From Paenibacillus glycanilyticus (GTDB lineage: Bacteria; Bacillota; Bacilli; Paenibacillales; Paenibacillaceae), in assembly GCF_030161375.1 (NCBI RefSeq), contig NZ_BSSQ01000018.1:62001-126000 (forward strand): a DNA stretch of 64,000 nt, given 5' to 3'. The position numbers and the translations under genes were made by a program. The notes below the pieces were generated by a model, which was not told the origin of the DNA, did not search any database, and was given only the letters and a program-made list of their open reading frames with translations. Positions 24,635-32,131 of this stretch are shown piece by piece. How positions within the stretch are numbered: position 1 is the first letter of the stretch; every line of letters begins with the position of its first letter.

Positions 24635-25450
24635 ATGAATTATATTATTCTGGACATCGAATTCAACGGACGCAAGTTCGCAAGCGACCTTCCGATGGAA
24701 GTTATCGAGATTGGCGCTGTACGGCTGAACGAGAGCCTGCAGCAAACCGATATTTTTTCATCCTTAATCAAACCGGTCTACTTCTCCAAGCTGAATTCCT
24801 TTATTAAGAAAAAGACGGGGATTCCGCAAGAAGACATTGATATAGCTCCGCGATTCCCGCGCGTGATCAGCGAGTTCATCGAGTGGCTGAACCGGGGCGG
24901 CGAGCCGTTCATGCTCTTTACCTGGGGCGGCGAAGATTTGAAACGAATCGTCTACGATACGCGGATGCACAAGATGGACGATGCTTTCTGGCTGTCCATT
25001 GACTATTTCGATCTTCTTAAAGGTTATCTGCGCCATAAAAATTTGACGAATGACGTCAGCGTAGAAAACGCATTAGCCGATCTAAATCTGGTCTCCGAAG
25101 GCAATGCCCACCGGGCGCTGGACGATGCCATCATGACGGCGGACGTATTCCGCTCGGTGTTCGAGCACCTTGATTTGGATACTTACAAGCAGAAGTACAA
25201 GGATCTCTATACGAACGCCAAGGAACGCCGGATGGTCAAAAATGCCGTTCGCGCCATGCGCACGCAGAAAGCTGCTCCTACCTGGGAACTGCTGGTGAGC
25301 AAACATCTCGAAGGAAAAATTGCCTTAACCGACCCGCGCAAGGAAGCGGAGCTGAAGGAATATTTCGAAGCGGAAGCCGCCAAGCTGCCGCCGCGAACAA
25401 CTCCGCTCGAGACTCCTCCGCAGAGCGAGGCGGACAATCAACCCTTGTAG
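24635..25450 (+). CDS. DEDDh 3'-5' exonuclease domain protein (KapD-like)
   Basis: A 271-residue protein with an exonuclease (RNase T/DNA Q) domain in the first 180 residues: motif I ILDIEFNG (Asp, Glu), motif II around FTWGGEDLKR, and motif III HRALDDAIMTADVF (His-x4-Asp). The last 80 residues are basic then Pro/Glu-rich. ATG 24635 follows TCGGGGG. Its 3' end overlaps the convergent ssuC gene by 13 bases. It sits between the two sulfonate operons without an evident functional link. Confidence 0.88.
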   Translation: MNYIILDIEFNGRKFASDLPMEVIEIGAVRLNESLQQTDIFSSLIKPVYFSKLNSFIKKKTGIPQEDIDIAPRFPRVISEFIEWLNRGGEPFMLFTWGGEDLKRIVYDTRMHKMDDAFWLSIDYFDLLKGYLRHKNLTNDVSVENALADLNLVSEGNAHRALDDAIMTADVFRSVFEHLDLDTYKQKYKDLYTNAKERRMVKNAVRAMRTQKAAPTWELLVSKHLEGKIALTDPRKEAELKEYFEAEAAKLPPRTTPLETPPQSEADNQPL

Positions 25451-26295
25451 CTGTCGCGCCATTTGAGCAAGCGACGCTCCAGCACGCGCACGAGCGAGTC
25501 GGTCAGCTTGCCGACGGCAGCAAAGAGGATAATACCGATAAACACCACCTCGGTGCGCATGAACGACCGGGCATCCTGGATCAAATAACCGATGCCCCGT
25601 TCGGCGCCCATCAATTCTGCCACGACCAATACGAGCCACGCGATACTGATCGAGAGGCGAAGTCCAAGCAACACGTTAGGCATCGCGGCCGGAAGGACAA
25701 GCCGCCACATCTGGTTCACCCGTTTGAACTCCAATACCCTTGCCACGTCAAACAGCTTCGAGTCCACATTCCTCACGCCAAGAAACGTATTCACGTACAG
25801 CGGGAAAAACGCGCCTAACGCAATGAGCAATATTTTCGACGTCTCCCCAAATCCGAACCACAAAATAAACAGCGGCGTAATCGCAAGCAGCGGTACCGTA
25901 CGAATCATCTGAACCGTTGGATCGACGATCTCCTCTACTCGGTTGAACATGCCCACCGCCAGACCAAACAGCAGTCCCAGGCTGCCCCCAAGCAGAAAAC
26001 CCAGCAATGCCCGAAGCACACTAATCTCCAGATGGCGGAATAGCTCGCCCGAGACAATCATATTGTAAAACTCTCTCGCAATGGACGAAGGAGCCGGGAA
26101 CAGCATCGGATCCACGATCCCCGTGCCGCTGACATATTGCCAGCCTCCCAAGATGATCAGAGGCAGCAGGCTGCCCATCAGCAGTTTCCTGCCTTTGAAG
26201 TCTCCTTTTGCCCTGGCTGCATGAACGGCAGCCGTTGGTTTAGCCACAGGAGGATTAGCGACTCCCGTTAAAGCTTCCGTCGTTGGATTGGACAT
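25438..26295 (-). CDS. ssuC: sulfonate ABC transporter permease
   Basis: A 285-residue inner-membrane permease of the SsuC/TauC type. After a hydrophilic N-terminus (about 1-38) there are six predicted membrane segments. The cytoplasmic loop KLFDVARVLEFKRVNQMWRLVLPAAMPNVLLGLRLS is the EAA-type ATPase contact. It starts at ATG 26295 with a short binding site. It lies 337 bases after ssuB, and that gap carries degenerate repeats rather than a promoter I can recognise. Confidence 0.92.
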   Translation of the reverse strand: MSNPTTEALTGVANPPVAKPTAAVHAARAKGDFKGRKLLMGSLLPLIILGGWQYVSGTGIVDPMLFPAPSSIAREFYNMIVSGELFRHLEISVLRALLGFLLGGSLGLLFGLAVGMFNRVEEIVDPTVQMIRTVPLLAITPLFILWFGFGETSKILLIALGAFFPLYVNTFLGVRNVDSKLFDVARVLEFKRVNQMWRLVLPAAMPNVLLGLRLSISIAWLVLVVAELMGAERGIGYLIQDARSFMRTEVVFIGIILFAAVGKLTDSLVRVLERRLLKWRDSYKG

Positions 26296-26330
26296 GTTTA
26301 TCTTCCTTTCTTCGCTCCGGTTAATGCTCC

Positions 26331-26632
26331 GGTTGTTCGGCCGATTGTTCCTTGCGGTTTGTTGCTTAGCTGCGGATATTTTATTGAGTGACTTTTGGGG
26401 TATCTCAACGCTGCGGTTGATTTCGGCCGATTGTTCCTTGCGGTTAGTTTCTTGATTAAATGGTTATCGGTTGAAACAAACGCGCAAAAGTCACACTCAA
26501 CCGAAACAACCTCCGCTGGTCGCCATCAAAATCACTCAATAAACCACCTCCGCTTACCGGTTCAAACACGCAAAGTCTCAACTCATACCGAACAACCTCC
26601 GCTGACCGAAAAACCCTTCTGGCCGACGGCCT
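26331..26632. repeat. degenerate repeat tract between ssuB and ssuC
   Basis: The gap holds several imperfect repeats. A 22-base direct repeat (CGGCCGATTGTTCCTTGCGG plus TT) occurs at 26338 and 26424. On the - strand, units beginning AGCGGAGGT occur at 26603, 26554 and 26517, each followed by GTT-rich sequence and variants of TTGAGTGTGACTTTTGCG. TTTATTGAGTGA at about 26380 is an inverted match to TCACTCAATAAA at about 26532, so long foldback is possible. There is no reading frame of interest. Confidence 0.65.
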
Positions 26633-27409
26633 TTAGATGGTGTAATTGGTAGATCCGTTTTCTGGTTCCTCGTGTTCTAAGGCGCGAAGGATTAGGGTGC
26701 GGAGATCCTGGAAAGCCGAACCCGTTCTTTTGCGAGGGAACGGCAGGTCGATTGGGACAATAGATTTGATCCGGCCGGGACGGGCGTCCAGCACGATGAC
26801 CCGGTGAGACAAGAAGACGGCTTCGTCGATATCATGGGTGACGAACAGCATCGTCGTGCGGTTATCCCGCCAAATATCAAGCAACGCCTCTTGCATATGG
26901 CTGCGGGTGAAAGCATCAAGCGCGCCAAACGGCTCGTCGAGCAAGAGTACCTTCGGGTTGCGAAGCAACGCTCTGGCAATAGCCACCCTTTGGGACATGC
27001 CTCCGGATAGCTGCTTCGGATACGCTTGTTCGAAGCCTTGCAGCTTAACGAGCTTGATCAATTCGTTTACTTTTTGACGGACGTCGGGATTCCGGAGGGA
27101 AAGATCGGCCGCAATGTTCCGCTCCACCGTAAGCCAAGGGAATAACCGATGCTCTTGAAAAATAAATCCCTTTTCCTGCGAAGGTTTCTTTACCAGCTCC
27201 CCTTCCAGGAGAACGCGGCCTTCAATATCGACATCCAGCCCCGCTACAATCTTGAGCAGCGTGCTTTTCCCGCAGCCGCTGGGCCCAATAATCGAGACAA
27301 TCTCCCCTTGGTTCACGGTCAGCTTCAGCCGGTCCAGCACGGGAACCGCTTCGTTAGAACTATGGAACGTTTTGCTCACATCAACAATCTCCAATAATGC
27401 CGTTGACAT
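26633..27409 (-). CDS. ssuB: sulfonate ABC transporter ATP-binding protein
   Basis: A 258-residue ATPase. It has Walker A GPSGCGKSTLL, the Q-loop FIFQEHRLFPWLTV, signature LSGGMSQRVAIARAL, Walker B LLLDEPFGALD and the His switch VTHDIDEAVFLS, all typical of the nitrate/sulfonate/taurine group. ATG 27409 is used because GGAGG lies eight bases upstream. It is the first gene after the second attenuator leader, and ssuC follows after the repeat tract. Confidence 0.94.
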   Translation of the reverse strand: MSTALLEIVDVSKTFHSSNEAVPVLDRLKLTVNQGEIVSIIGPSGCGKSTLLKIVAGLDVDIEGRVLLEGELVKKPSQEKGFIFQEHRLFPWLTVERNIAADLSLRNPDVRQKVNELIKLVKLQGFEQAYPKQLSGGMSQRVAIARALLRNPKVLLLDEPFGALDAFTRSHMQEALLDIWRDNRTTMLFVTHDIDEAVFLSHRVIVLDARPGRIKSIVPIDLPFPRKRTGSAFQDLRTLILRALEHEEPENGSTNYTI

Positions 27410-27462
27410 CTCCGGCACCTCCATTCAACTTTTTCTCATTGGAATAGTAGGAATTAAGACAT

Positions 27463-27572
27463 AAAAAAAGATCCAATGGAGCCTGACAAGGCAGTCCATT
27501 GAATCTCTGGTTCGTCCAGTCGATTCGATCTTGGTATGACAGACTGACATTTCCGTCAATCCGTATCTGTTG
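27463..27572 (-). promoter_or_regulatory. candidate attenuator leader RNA of ssuB-ssuC (copy 2)
   Basis: Read on the - strand. P1 (27539-27564) pairs ACGGATTGAC with GTCAGTCTGT across loop GGAAAT. P2 (27501-27526) pairs GAATC with GATTC outside CTGG...CCAG. The terminator pairs GATTCAATGGA with TCCATTGGATC around a GCC...GGC tip and is followed by seven T (27463-27469). It matches copy 1 in order, stem length, loop size and conserved bases, with covarying pairs in P1 and P2. It ends 54 bases before ssuB. Confidence 0.78.
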
Positions 27573-27578
27573 TTACTG

Positions 27579-27607
27579 ATCATAGCGAGAAAGGAAAGGA
27601 CTGTCAA
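27579..27607 (-). promoter_or_regulatory. sigma-A promoter of ssuB-ssuC
   Basis: On the - strand there is TTGACA (27602-27607), a 17-base spacer, and TATGAT (27579-27584). The predicted start near 27572 lies just before the P1 hairpin of the leader. Confidence 0.82.
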
Positions 27608-27726
27608 TTGTTTTTTGAGCATGCATTTCAGAAAACCAACAGTTACAAATTGCTAGAGCAACCCGGCTGTAGTAGTATTACATGTTGGGTTTCATTCTAT
27701 CTTATTGCATGGGAGAAGTATCATTC

Positions 27727-28605
27727 ATGAATCGCGCATCCAAGTCATTCTCCGCCTACGAGCTCCTCTACATCGTTGGCATTGTGGCCATCTCGTTCTC
27801 ATCCATCTTCATCAAATGGTCAAACGCCGAATCCTCGGTTATCGGCATGTACCGCCTCTATCTTACGATCCTGATCATGCTGCCGCTCGCTTGGAAATAC
27901 AAGCAAGAGCTGTTGTATCATACGCCGCGCCAGCTCCTGCTGCTGCTCGGCTCCGGTGTTATGCTGGCCTTGCACTTTCTGCTCTGGATGTCTTCGTTGA
28001 AGTACACCACGGTCGCAAGTTCGACCATCTTTCTCGCGCTTGAGCCGGTGCTTGTCATGCTTGGCTCCTACTTGATCTTCAAGACCAAAGCGAACAAAAT
28101 CATGCTGCTTGGCATGGGCATTGCCATGGTCGGCACGGTAATTATCGGTTCTAGCGATCTTGCCTTGTCACAAGAAGCCCTATATGGCGATGTCTTGTCC
28201 ATTCTCGGCACCATTGCGGTTGCCGTCCACATGCTCATCGGCAAACAGCTGCGGAGCAACACAAGCGCGTTTGCTTATAATTTCATCGTGTTTTTTATCG
28301 CCGCAACCACGCTCGCGATCTATAACCTCATTCAAGGCTATAAGTTCACGGGCTACAGCTCGCATGAGTGGGGCATCTTCCTGCTGCTCGCTATCGTGCC
28401 AACATTGTTTGGCCATTACTTGTTTAACTGGCTGCTCAAGTACATGAATGCAACCGCCGTTTCCATGTCCGTACTCGGCGAGCCGGTTATCGCGTCGCTC
28501 TTGGCGTGGGCGCTGCTTAAGGAAGCGCTCACCGGCTGGCAGCTTGGCGCTGGCATCGTGATCCTCTTCGGTGTGTGGCTGTTTATGCGCCACGGCAAAG
28601 AGTAG
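27727..28605 (+). CDS. DMT-family (EamA) transporter
   Basis: A 292-residue membrane protein with ten predicted membrane segments in two EamA repeats, each with the characteristic end (LKYTTVASSTIFLALEPVLVMLGSYLIFK; LKYMNATAVSMSVLGEPVIASLLAWALLKE). Such proteins export amino acids or metabolites; the substrate is unknown. ATG 27727 is chosen within an open upstream frame because GGGAG lies about 11 bases before it and the hydrophobic core starts soon after. It ends next to a branched palindromic repeat shared with the convergent hisA. Confidence 0.9.
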   Translation: MNRASKSFSAYELLYIVGIVAISFSSIFIKWSNAESSVIGMYRLYLTILIMLPLAWKYKQELLYHTPRQLLLLLGSGVMLALHFLLWMSSLKYTTVASSTIFLALEPVLVMLGSYLIFKTKANKIMLLGMGIAMVGTVIIGSSDLALSQEALYGDVLSILGTIAVAVHMLIGKQLRSNTSAFAYNFIVFFIAATTLAIYNLIQGYKFTGYSSHEWGIFLLLAIVPTLFGHYLFNWLLKYMNATAVSMSVLGEPVIASLLAWALLKEALTGWQLGAGIVILFGVWLFMRHGKE

Positions 28606-28636
28606 TGTCGAACTAACTCTGCCATATTCGGAACGC

Positions 28637-28749
28637 AAAAAATGTATCTCCTTCCGCTGCTGTTGCCTTCCCTTTGCCTGAACGATGTTTACAAGGTCGC
28701 AAAGGGAAGACAAAGGCAGGCGCTACGCTCTCCAGGAGATACATTTTCC
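28637..28749. repeat. branched palindromic intergenic repeat, copy A
   Basis: The outer stem pairs AAAATGTATCTCCT (28639-28652) with AGGAGATACATTTT (28734-28747). The inner stem pairs TTGCCTTCCCTTTGC (28663-28677) with GCAAAGGGAAGACAA (28699-28713), with one mismatch. It lies between the convergent EamA and hisA genes. Copy B at 34868 has the same layout and shares TCTCCTTCCG on the left and CGCTA(A)CGCTC...AGGAGA on the right. Confidence 0.75.
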
Positions 28750-28782
28750 ACTTATCCTCTATTAGGCAAATAGCAACGACAC

Positions 28783-29541
28783 TTAACCGCGGGAGCAGTA
28801 AGCCACAACCTTATCGTAGGAGAGGTTGCCGCCAAAGATGTCGAGCGCGCTGCCGATTGTAATATCGAGCTTGCCATCCGTCAGACGGCGGAACAACTCG
28901 AGATCCTCGAGTGAACGCGCGCCGCCGGCGTACGTCGTTGGGATCGTTACCCAGTCCGCTAGCTGCTTCACCAGGCTTTCGAGAATGCCCGTCCGTTTCC
29001 CCTCTACATCAACCGCATGTACAAGAAACTCGCTGCAGTACGATTCCAGCTCACGCAAGTTTGCTTCGTTCACTTGGAAGGTACTGAACGTCCGCCACTG
29101 GTTCGTTACGACATACCAGCTGGCGTCTTTTTGCTTGCAGCTAAGGTCAATAACAAGCTTGTCTTTGCCCACTTCGGAGACAATCCGGTTCAGGTTATCC
29201 CAATTCAGCTCGCCGTCGCGGAAAATATACGACGTTACAATCACCTGCGATGCGCCAGCTTCGAGGTATTGGGCCGCATTGTCCGCCGTAATTCCTCCGC
29301 CAATCTGCAGGCCGGCCGGATATTCGCGCAAAGCGGATAACGCCGCCTCTTCATTGCCTCCGCCCAGCATAATGACATGGCCGCCTGTCAGCTTGTCCCG
29401 TTTGAACATGGATGCATAATAGGCCGAATCATGCTCGGACACAAAATTTTCAACGACGCGATTCGGATTGGCATCAAGCGTCTCGCCAACGATTTGCTTC
29501 ACTTTCCCGCTATGCAGGTCGATACACGGTCTGAATTTCAT
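28783..29541 (-). CDS. hisA: HisA isomerase of the eukaryotic HIS6 type
   Basis: Phosphoribosylformimino-5-aminoimidazole carboxamide ribotide isomerase of histidine synthesis, 252 residues. It resembles the fungal and plant HIS6 form rather than ordinary bacterial HisA: CIDLHSGKVKQIVGETL, NFVSEHDSAYYASMFKRD, GGHVIMLGGGNEEAA, LQIGGGI, VIVTSYIF, VIDLSCK, FLVHAVDVEGKRTGI, YAGGARSLEDL, DITIGSALDIFGGN. The catalytic Asp pair is present (CIDL and VDVEG). No other his gene is in the window. The start is ATG 29541. Confidence 0.9.
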   Translation of the reverse strand: MKFRPCIDLHSGKVKQIVGETLDANPNRVVENFVSEHDSAYYASMFKRDKLTGGHVIMLGGGNEEAALSALREYPAGLQIGGGITADNAAQYLEAGASQVIVTSYIFRDGELNWDNLNRIVSEVGKDKLVIDLSCKQKDASWYVVTNQWRTFSTFQVNEANLRELESYCSEFLVHAVDVEGKRTGILESLVKQLADWVTIPTTYAGGARSLEDLELFRRLTDGKLDITIGSALDIFGGNLSYDKVVAYCSRG

Positions 29542-29693
29542 GGGATCTCCTCTTTCTCATCATCATAAGTCCCTTTATTGTAGCAGAATCATTCGCGGGA
29601 CGTATGCCGAGCAGCCAAATTTTTAACGACTTCGTGCGCGATTTCCTGTGTTACACTAGTAGAATAGCGTCATAGAAAAGGAGATTTACGTAC

Positions 29694-30470
29694 ATGAAGT
29701 TTGTATCGTGGAATGTGAACGGCCTTCGGGCTTGCGTGAATAAAGGATTTATGAACTATTTCAACGAGATGGATGCCGACTTCTTCTGTCTGCAGGAGAC
29801 CAAGTTGCAAGAAGGACAAATCCATATGGAGCTTGGCGAGCACTATCATCAATTCTGGCATTATGCGGAGAAAAAAGGGTACTCCGGCACGGCTATTTTT
29901 ACGAAGCATAAACCTCTTTCGGTAAGTCGGGGCCTGGGAGAAGAAGACGAAGACAACGAAGGACGCGTCATCACGCTCGAATACGAAGATTTCTATCTGA
30001 TTACGGTATATACCCCAAATGCTAGACGCGATCTATCGAGGCTGGATTTCCGGCTCGCTTGGGAAGAGATGTTTAGAAGTTACCTTACGAAGCTCGGCGA
30101 GCAGAAGCCCGTTATCGTATGCGGAGACTTGAACGTTGCCCATCAGGAGATCGATCTCAAAAATGCCAAGTCGAACCGCGGCAACTCCGGCTTCACCGAC
30201 GAAGAACGGGAGAAAATGACCCGCCTCTTGGATGCCGGATTCGTCGATTCGTTCCGCTACTTGTATCCAGACCGGACGGATGCCTATAGCTGGTGGTCCT
30301 TTATGCCAAAAATCAGGGAACGGAATATCGGCTGGCGCATCGACTATTTCCTCGCATCCGCAAGTCTTGCGCCTTCGATCGTGGAGGCCGGGATTGATTC
30401 CCTTGTGCTCGGAAGCGATCATTGTCCGGTCGTATTAACGCTGGATATGACAAAAGGACAGGAAGCCTAA
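29694..30470 (+). CDS. exoA: exodeoxyribonuclease III / AP endonuclease
   Basis: A 258-residue Mg-dependent base-excision repair nuclease. It has MKFVSWNVNGLRA, LQETKLQEGQ (catalytic Glu), VYTPNARRDLSRLDFR, GDLNVAHQEIDL (Asp, Asn), WWSFMPKIRERNIGWRIDYF and the final GSDHCPVVL (His). ATG 29694 follows AAAGGAG. Its stop overlaps the convergent binding-protein gene by 4 bases. Confidence 0.97.
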   Translation: MKFVSWNVNGLRACVNKGFMNYFNEMDADFFCLQETKLQEGQIHMELGEHYHQFWHYAEKKGYSGTAIFTKHKPLSVSRGLGEEDEDNEGRVITLEYEDFYLITVYTPNARRDLSRLDFRLAWEEMFRSYLTKLGEQKPVIVCGDLNVAHQEIDLKNAKSNRGNSGFTDEEREKMTRLLDAGFVDSFRYLYPDRTDAYSWWSFMPKIRERNIGWRIDYFLASASLAPSIVEAGIDSLVLGSDHCPVVLTLDMTKGQEA

Positions 30471-32080
30471 GGCTTTCTGTCCCAACGTTCCACTCCTATG
30501 AACATGCCGTAATCTTTTGGCGTAACGCCGGTTAATTGATGGCTCACAACGCCAAGAGGACGCGTCGCGTAGATGGACAACATCGGCACTTCTTCCGCTA
30601 TGATCTGCTGCAACCTGCTATAGGACTGCTTAATGGTTGCTTCCTCCGTCTCGGATTTGAGCGATGACAGCAGCTTGTCCACTTCGGGATTGTGGTAACC
30701 GTTCGGGTTACCCTCCTGCAAAAAGTAAGCCACGTCCGGCAGCGGATTTACGAGCGACATCGAGACGGTCATGATGCCAAGATCATAGTTGTGGTCAGCA
30801 ATCTTATCAATCAAGGAAGCCAGATCGACCATCTCGATATGAGCCTTGATGCCAACGGCATTCAATTGATCCGCAACGAGGCGAACGGCCTGCTCCAATG
30901 TGTTATCGCCAGACAAGACGGATAACGTCAACTCCTTATCGGATGGCCAGCCTGACTCTGCGAGCAGGCTTTTTGCTTTGCCTGGATCATAGTTCGCCTG
31001 CTTAACCGATGGATCCAAATAAGGACTATAACTGGTGAAAAAGCCGTCCACCGGCTCTCCCGCTCCCTGAAGCAAATCGTTCACAATCATTTCCCGGTTG
31101 ATGGCGTAAGAGATCGCTTGTCTCTGTCTCGCCTCCGGAAATACCTGTTCATTGATGTACATGAATTGCGTCGTAACGGAAGGTTCATCCGTCGTTGTCA
31201 CGTCACCGAGCGATCTGATCTTACTGTAATCTTGGGCCGGAATAACCCCGAAGGAAGGAATATTGAGATCCACGTCCCCGCTTTCAAGCTGGCTTGCCAG
31301 CTCCTCGCCCCGCAGAACTTTGAAGTTTATCCGGTTGATTTTTGGCGTTCCTTTGAAAAAATCCGGGTTTGCCTTCATCTGCACAACCTGATTGTCCTCA
31401 TAGTTATCCAAATGGTACGGACCGCTGATCACGGCAGATTTTTGCACAAAATCACCGTTCTTAATCTGTTCTAAAGGTTCATTCTCCAGCGCTTTCTTCG
31501 GAAGCGTCAGCAAGTTCCGTCCTATCGTATCCTGCATGATCGTCAAGGTTGTGGGCGCTTTGGTCTTAATCGTCAACGTCTGGGCATCCACCTTCTGAAC
31601 GCCCGCAATGTCCGTCACCCCGCTTGGCAGGTAGCCATTCGAATCGGTTCCTTCGATGATGGCAAACATATACGCATAAGAAGATGCAATAGCCTTATTC
31701 GCCATTAACTTCAGGGTGAACATAACATCGTCTGCCGTAACCGGACTGCCGTCGCTCCATGTCGCTCCCGCATTCAGCTTAATCGTAAACACTCTGTGAT
31801 CTGTCGTTGTTATTGAATCCGCCAGCATAGGCTTAAACGTCAAATTATCATCGAGTTCAACTAGCGGCAAATACATTAAACCTGAAATATAGGAAGACAC
31901 TTGCCCAACGGGCGACAATGGCGTTAATTCGTTAGGGGAATACGTTACTCCGATCGTAACCGTCTTGGCAGAGGTTGCTGTACTTGTCGACAGATCCGCC
32001 TTGCCGCAAGCTGCCATAGTGATCAACAAACCTGCAAGAAGCGTTAGCCATATACTGCGTATACGATTGCGGGCAAGCAT
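30467..32080 (-). CDS. family 5 (oligopeptide-type) ABC substrate-binding lipoprotein
   Basis: A 537-residue lipoprotein with lipobox TMAAC. It has the SBP_bac_5 fold: LTPLSPVGQVSSYISGLMYLPLVELDDNL, FTIKLNAGATWSDGSPVTADDVMFTLKLM, VKQANYDPGKAKSLLAESGWP, and GYHNPEVDKLL. Members bind peptides, nickel or oligosaccharides. No permease or ATPase gene is nearby, so it is an orphan binding protein. It lies 51 bases downstream of an AraC-family gene on the same strand. ATG 32080 follows GGAGG. Confidence 0.92.
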   Translation of the reverse strand: MLARNRIRSIWLTLLAGLLITMAACGKADLSTSTATSAKTVTIGVTYSPNELTPLSPVGQVSSYISGLMYLPLVELDDNLTFKPMLADSITTTDHRVFTIKLNAGATWSDGSPVTADDVMFTLKLMANKAIASSYAYMFAIIEGTDSNGYLPSGVTDIAGVQKVDAQTLTIKTKAPTTLTIMQDTIGRNLLTLPKKALENEPLEQIKNGDFVQKSAVISGPYHLDNYEDNQVVQMKANPDFFKGTPKINRINFKVLRGEELASQLESGDVDLNIPSFGVIPAQDYSKIRSLGDVTTTDEPSVTTQFMYINEQVFPEARQRQAISYAINREMIVNDLLQGAGEPVDGFFTSYSPYLDPSVKQANYDPGKAKSLLAESGWPSDKELTLSVLSGDNTLEQAVRLVADQLNAVGIKAHIEMVDLASLIDKIADHNYDLGIMTVSMSLVNPLPDVAYFLQEGNPNGYHNPEVDKLLSSLKSETEEATIKQSYSRLQQIIAEEVPMLSIYATRPLGVVSHQLTGVTPKDYGMFIGVERWDRKP

Positions 32081-32131
32081 AGCTGCATTCCTCCTCTATT
32101 AAACCAGTCCCCTTAGTGTAACATTTTCCAA

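Noticed and set aside
26331..26632. CRISPR array
   Set aside because: The repeats are degenerate, irregularly spaced and partly inverted, and no cas genes are present.
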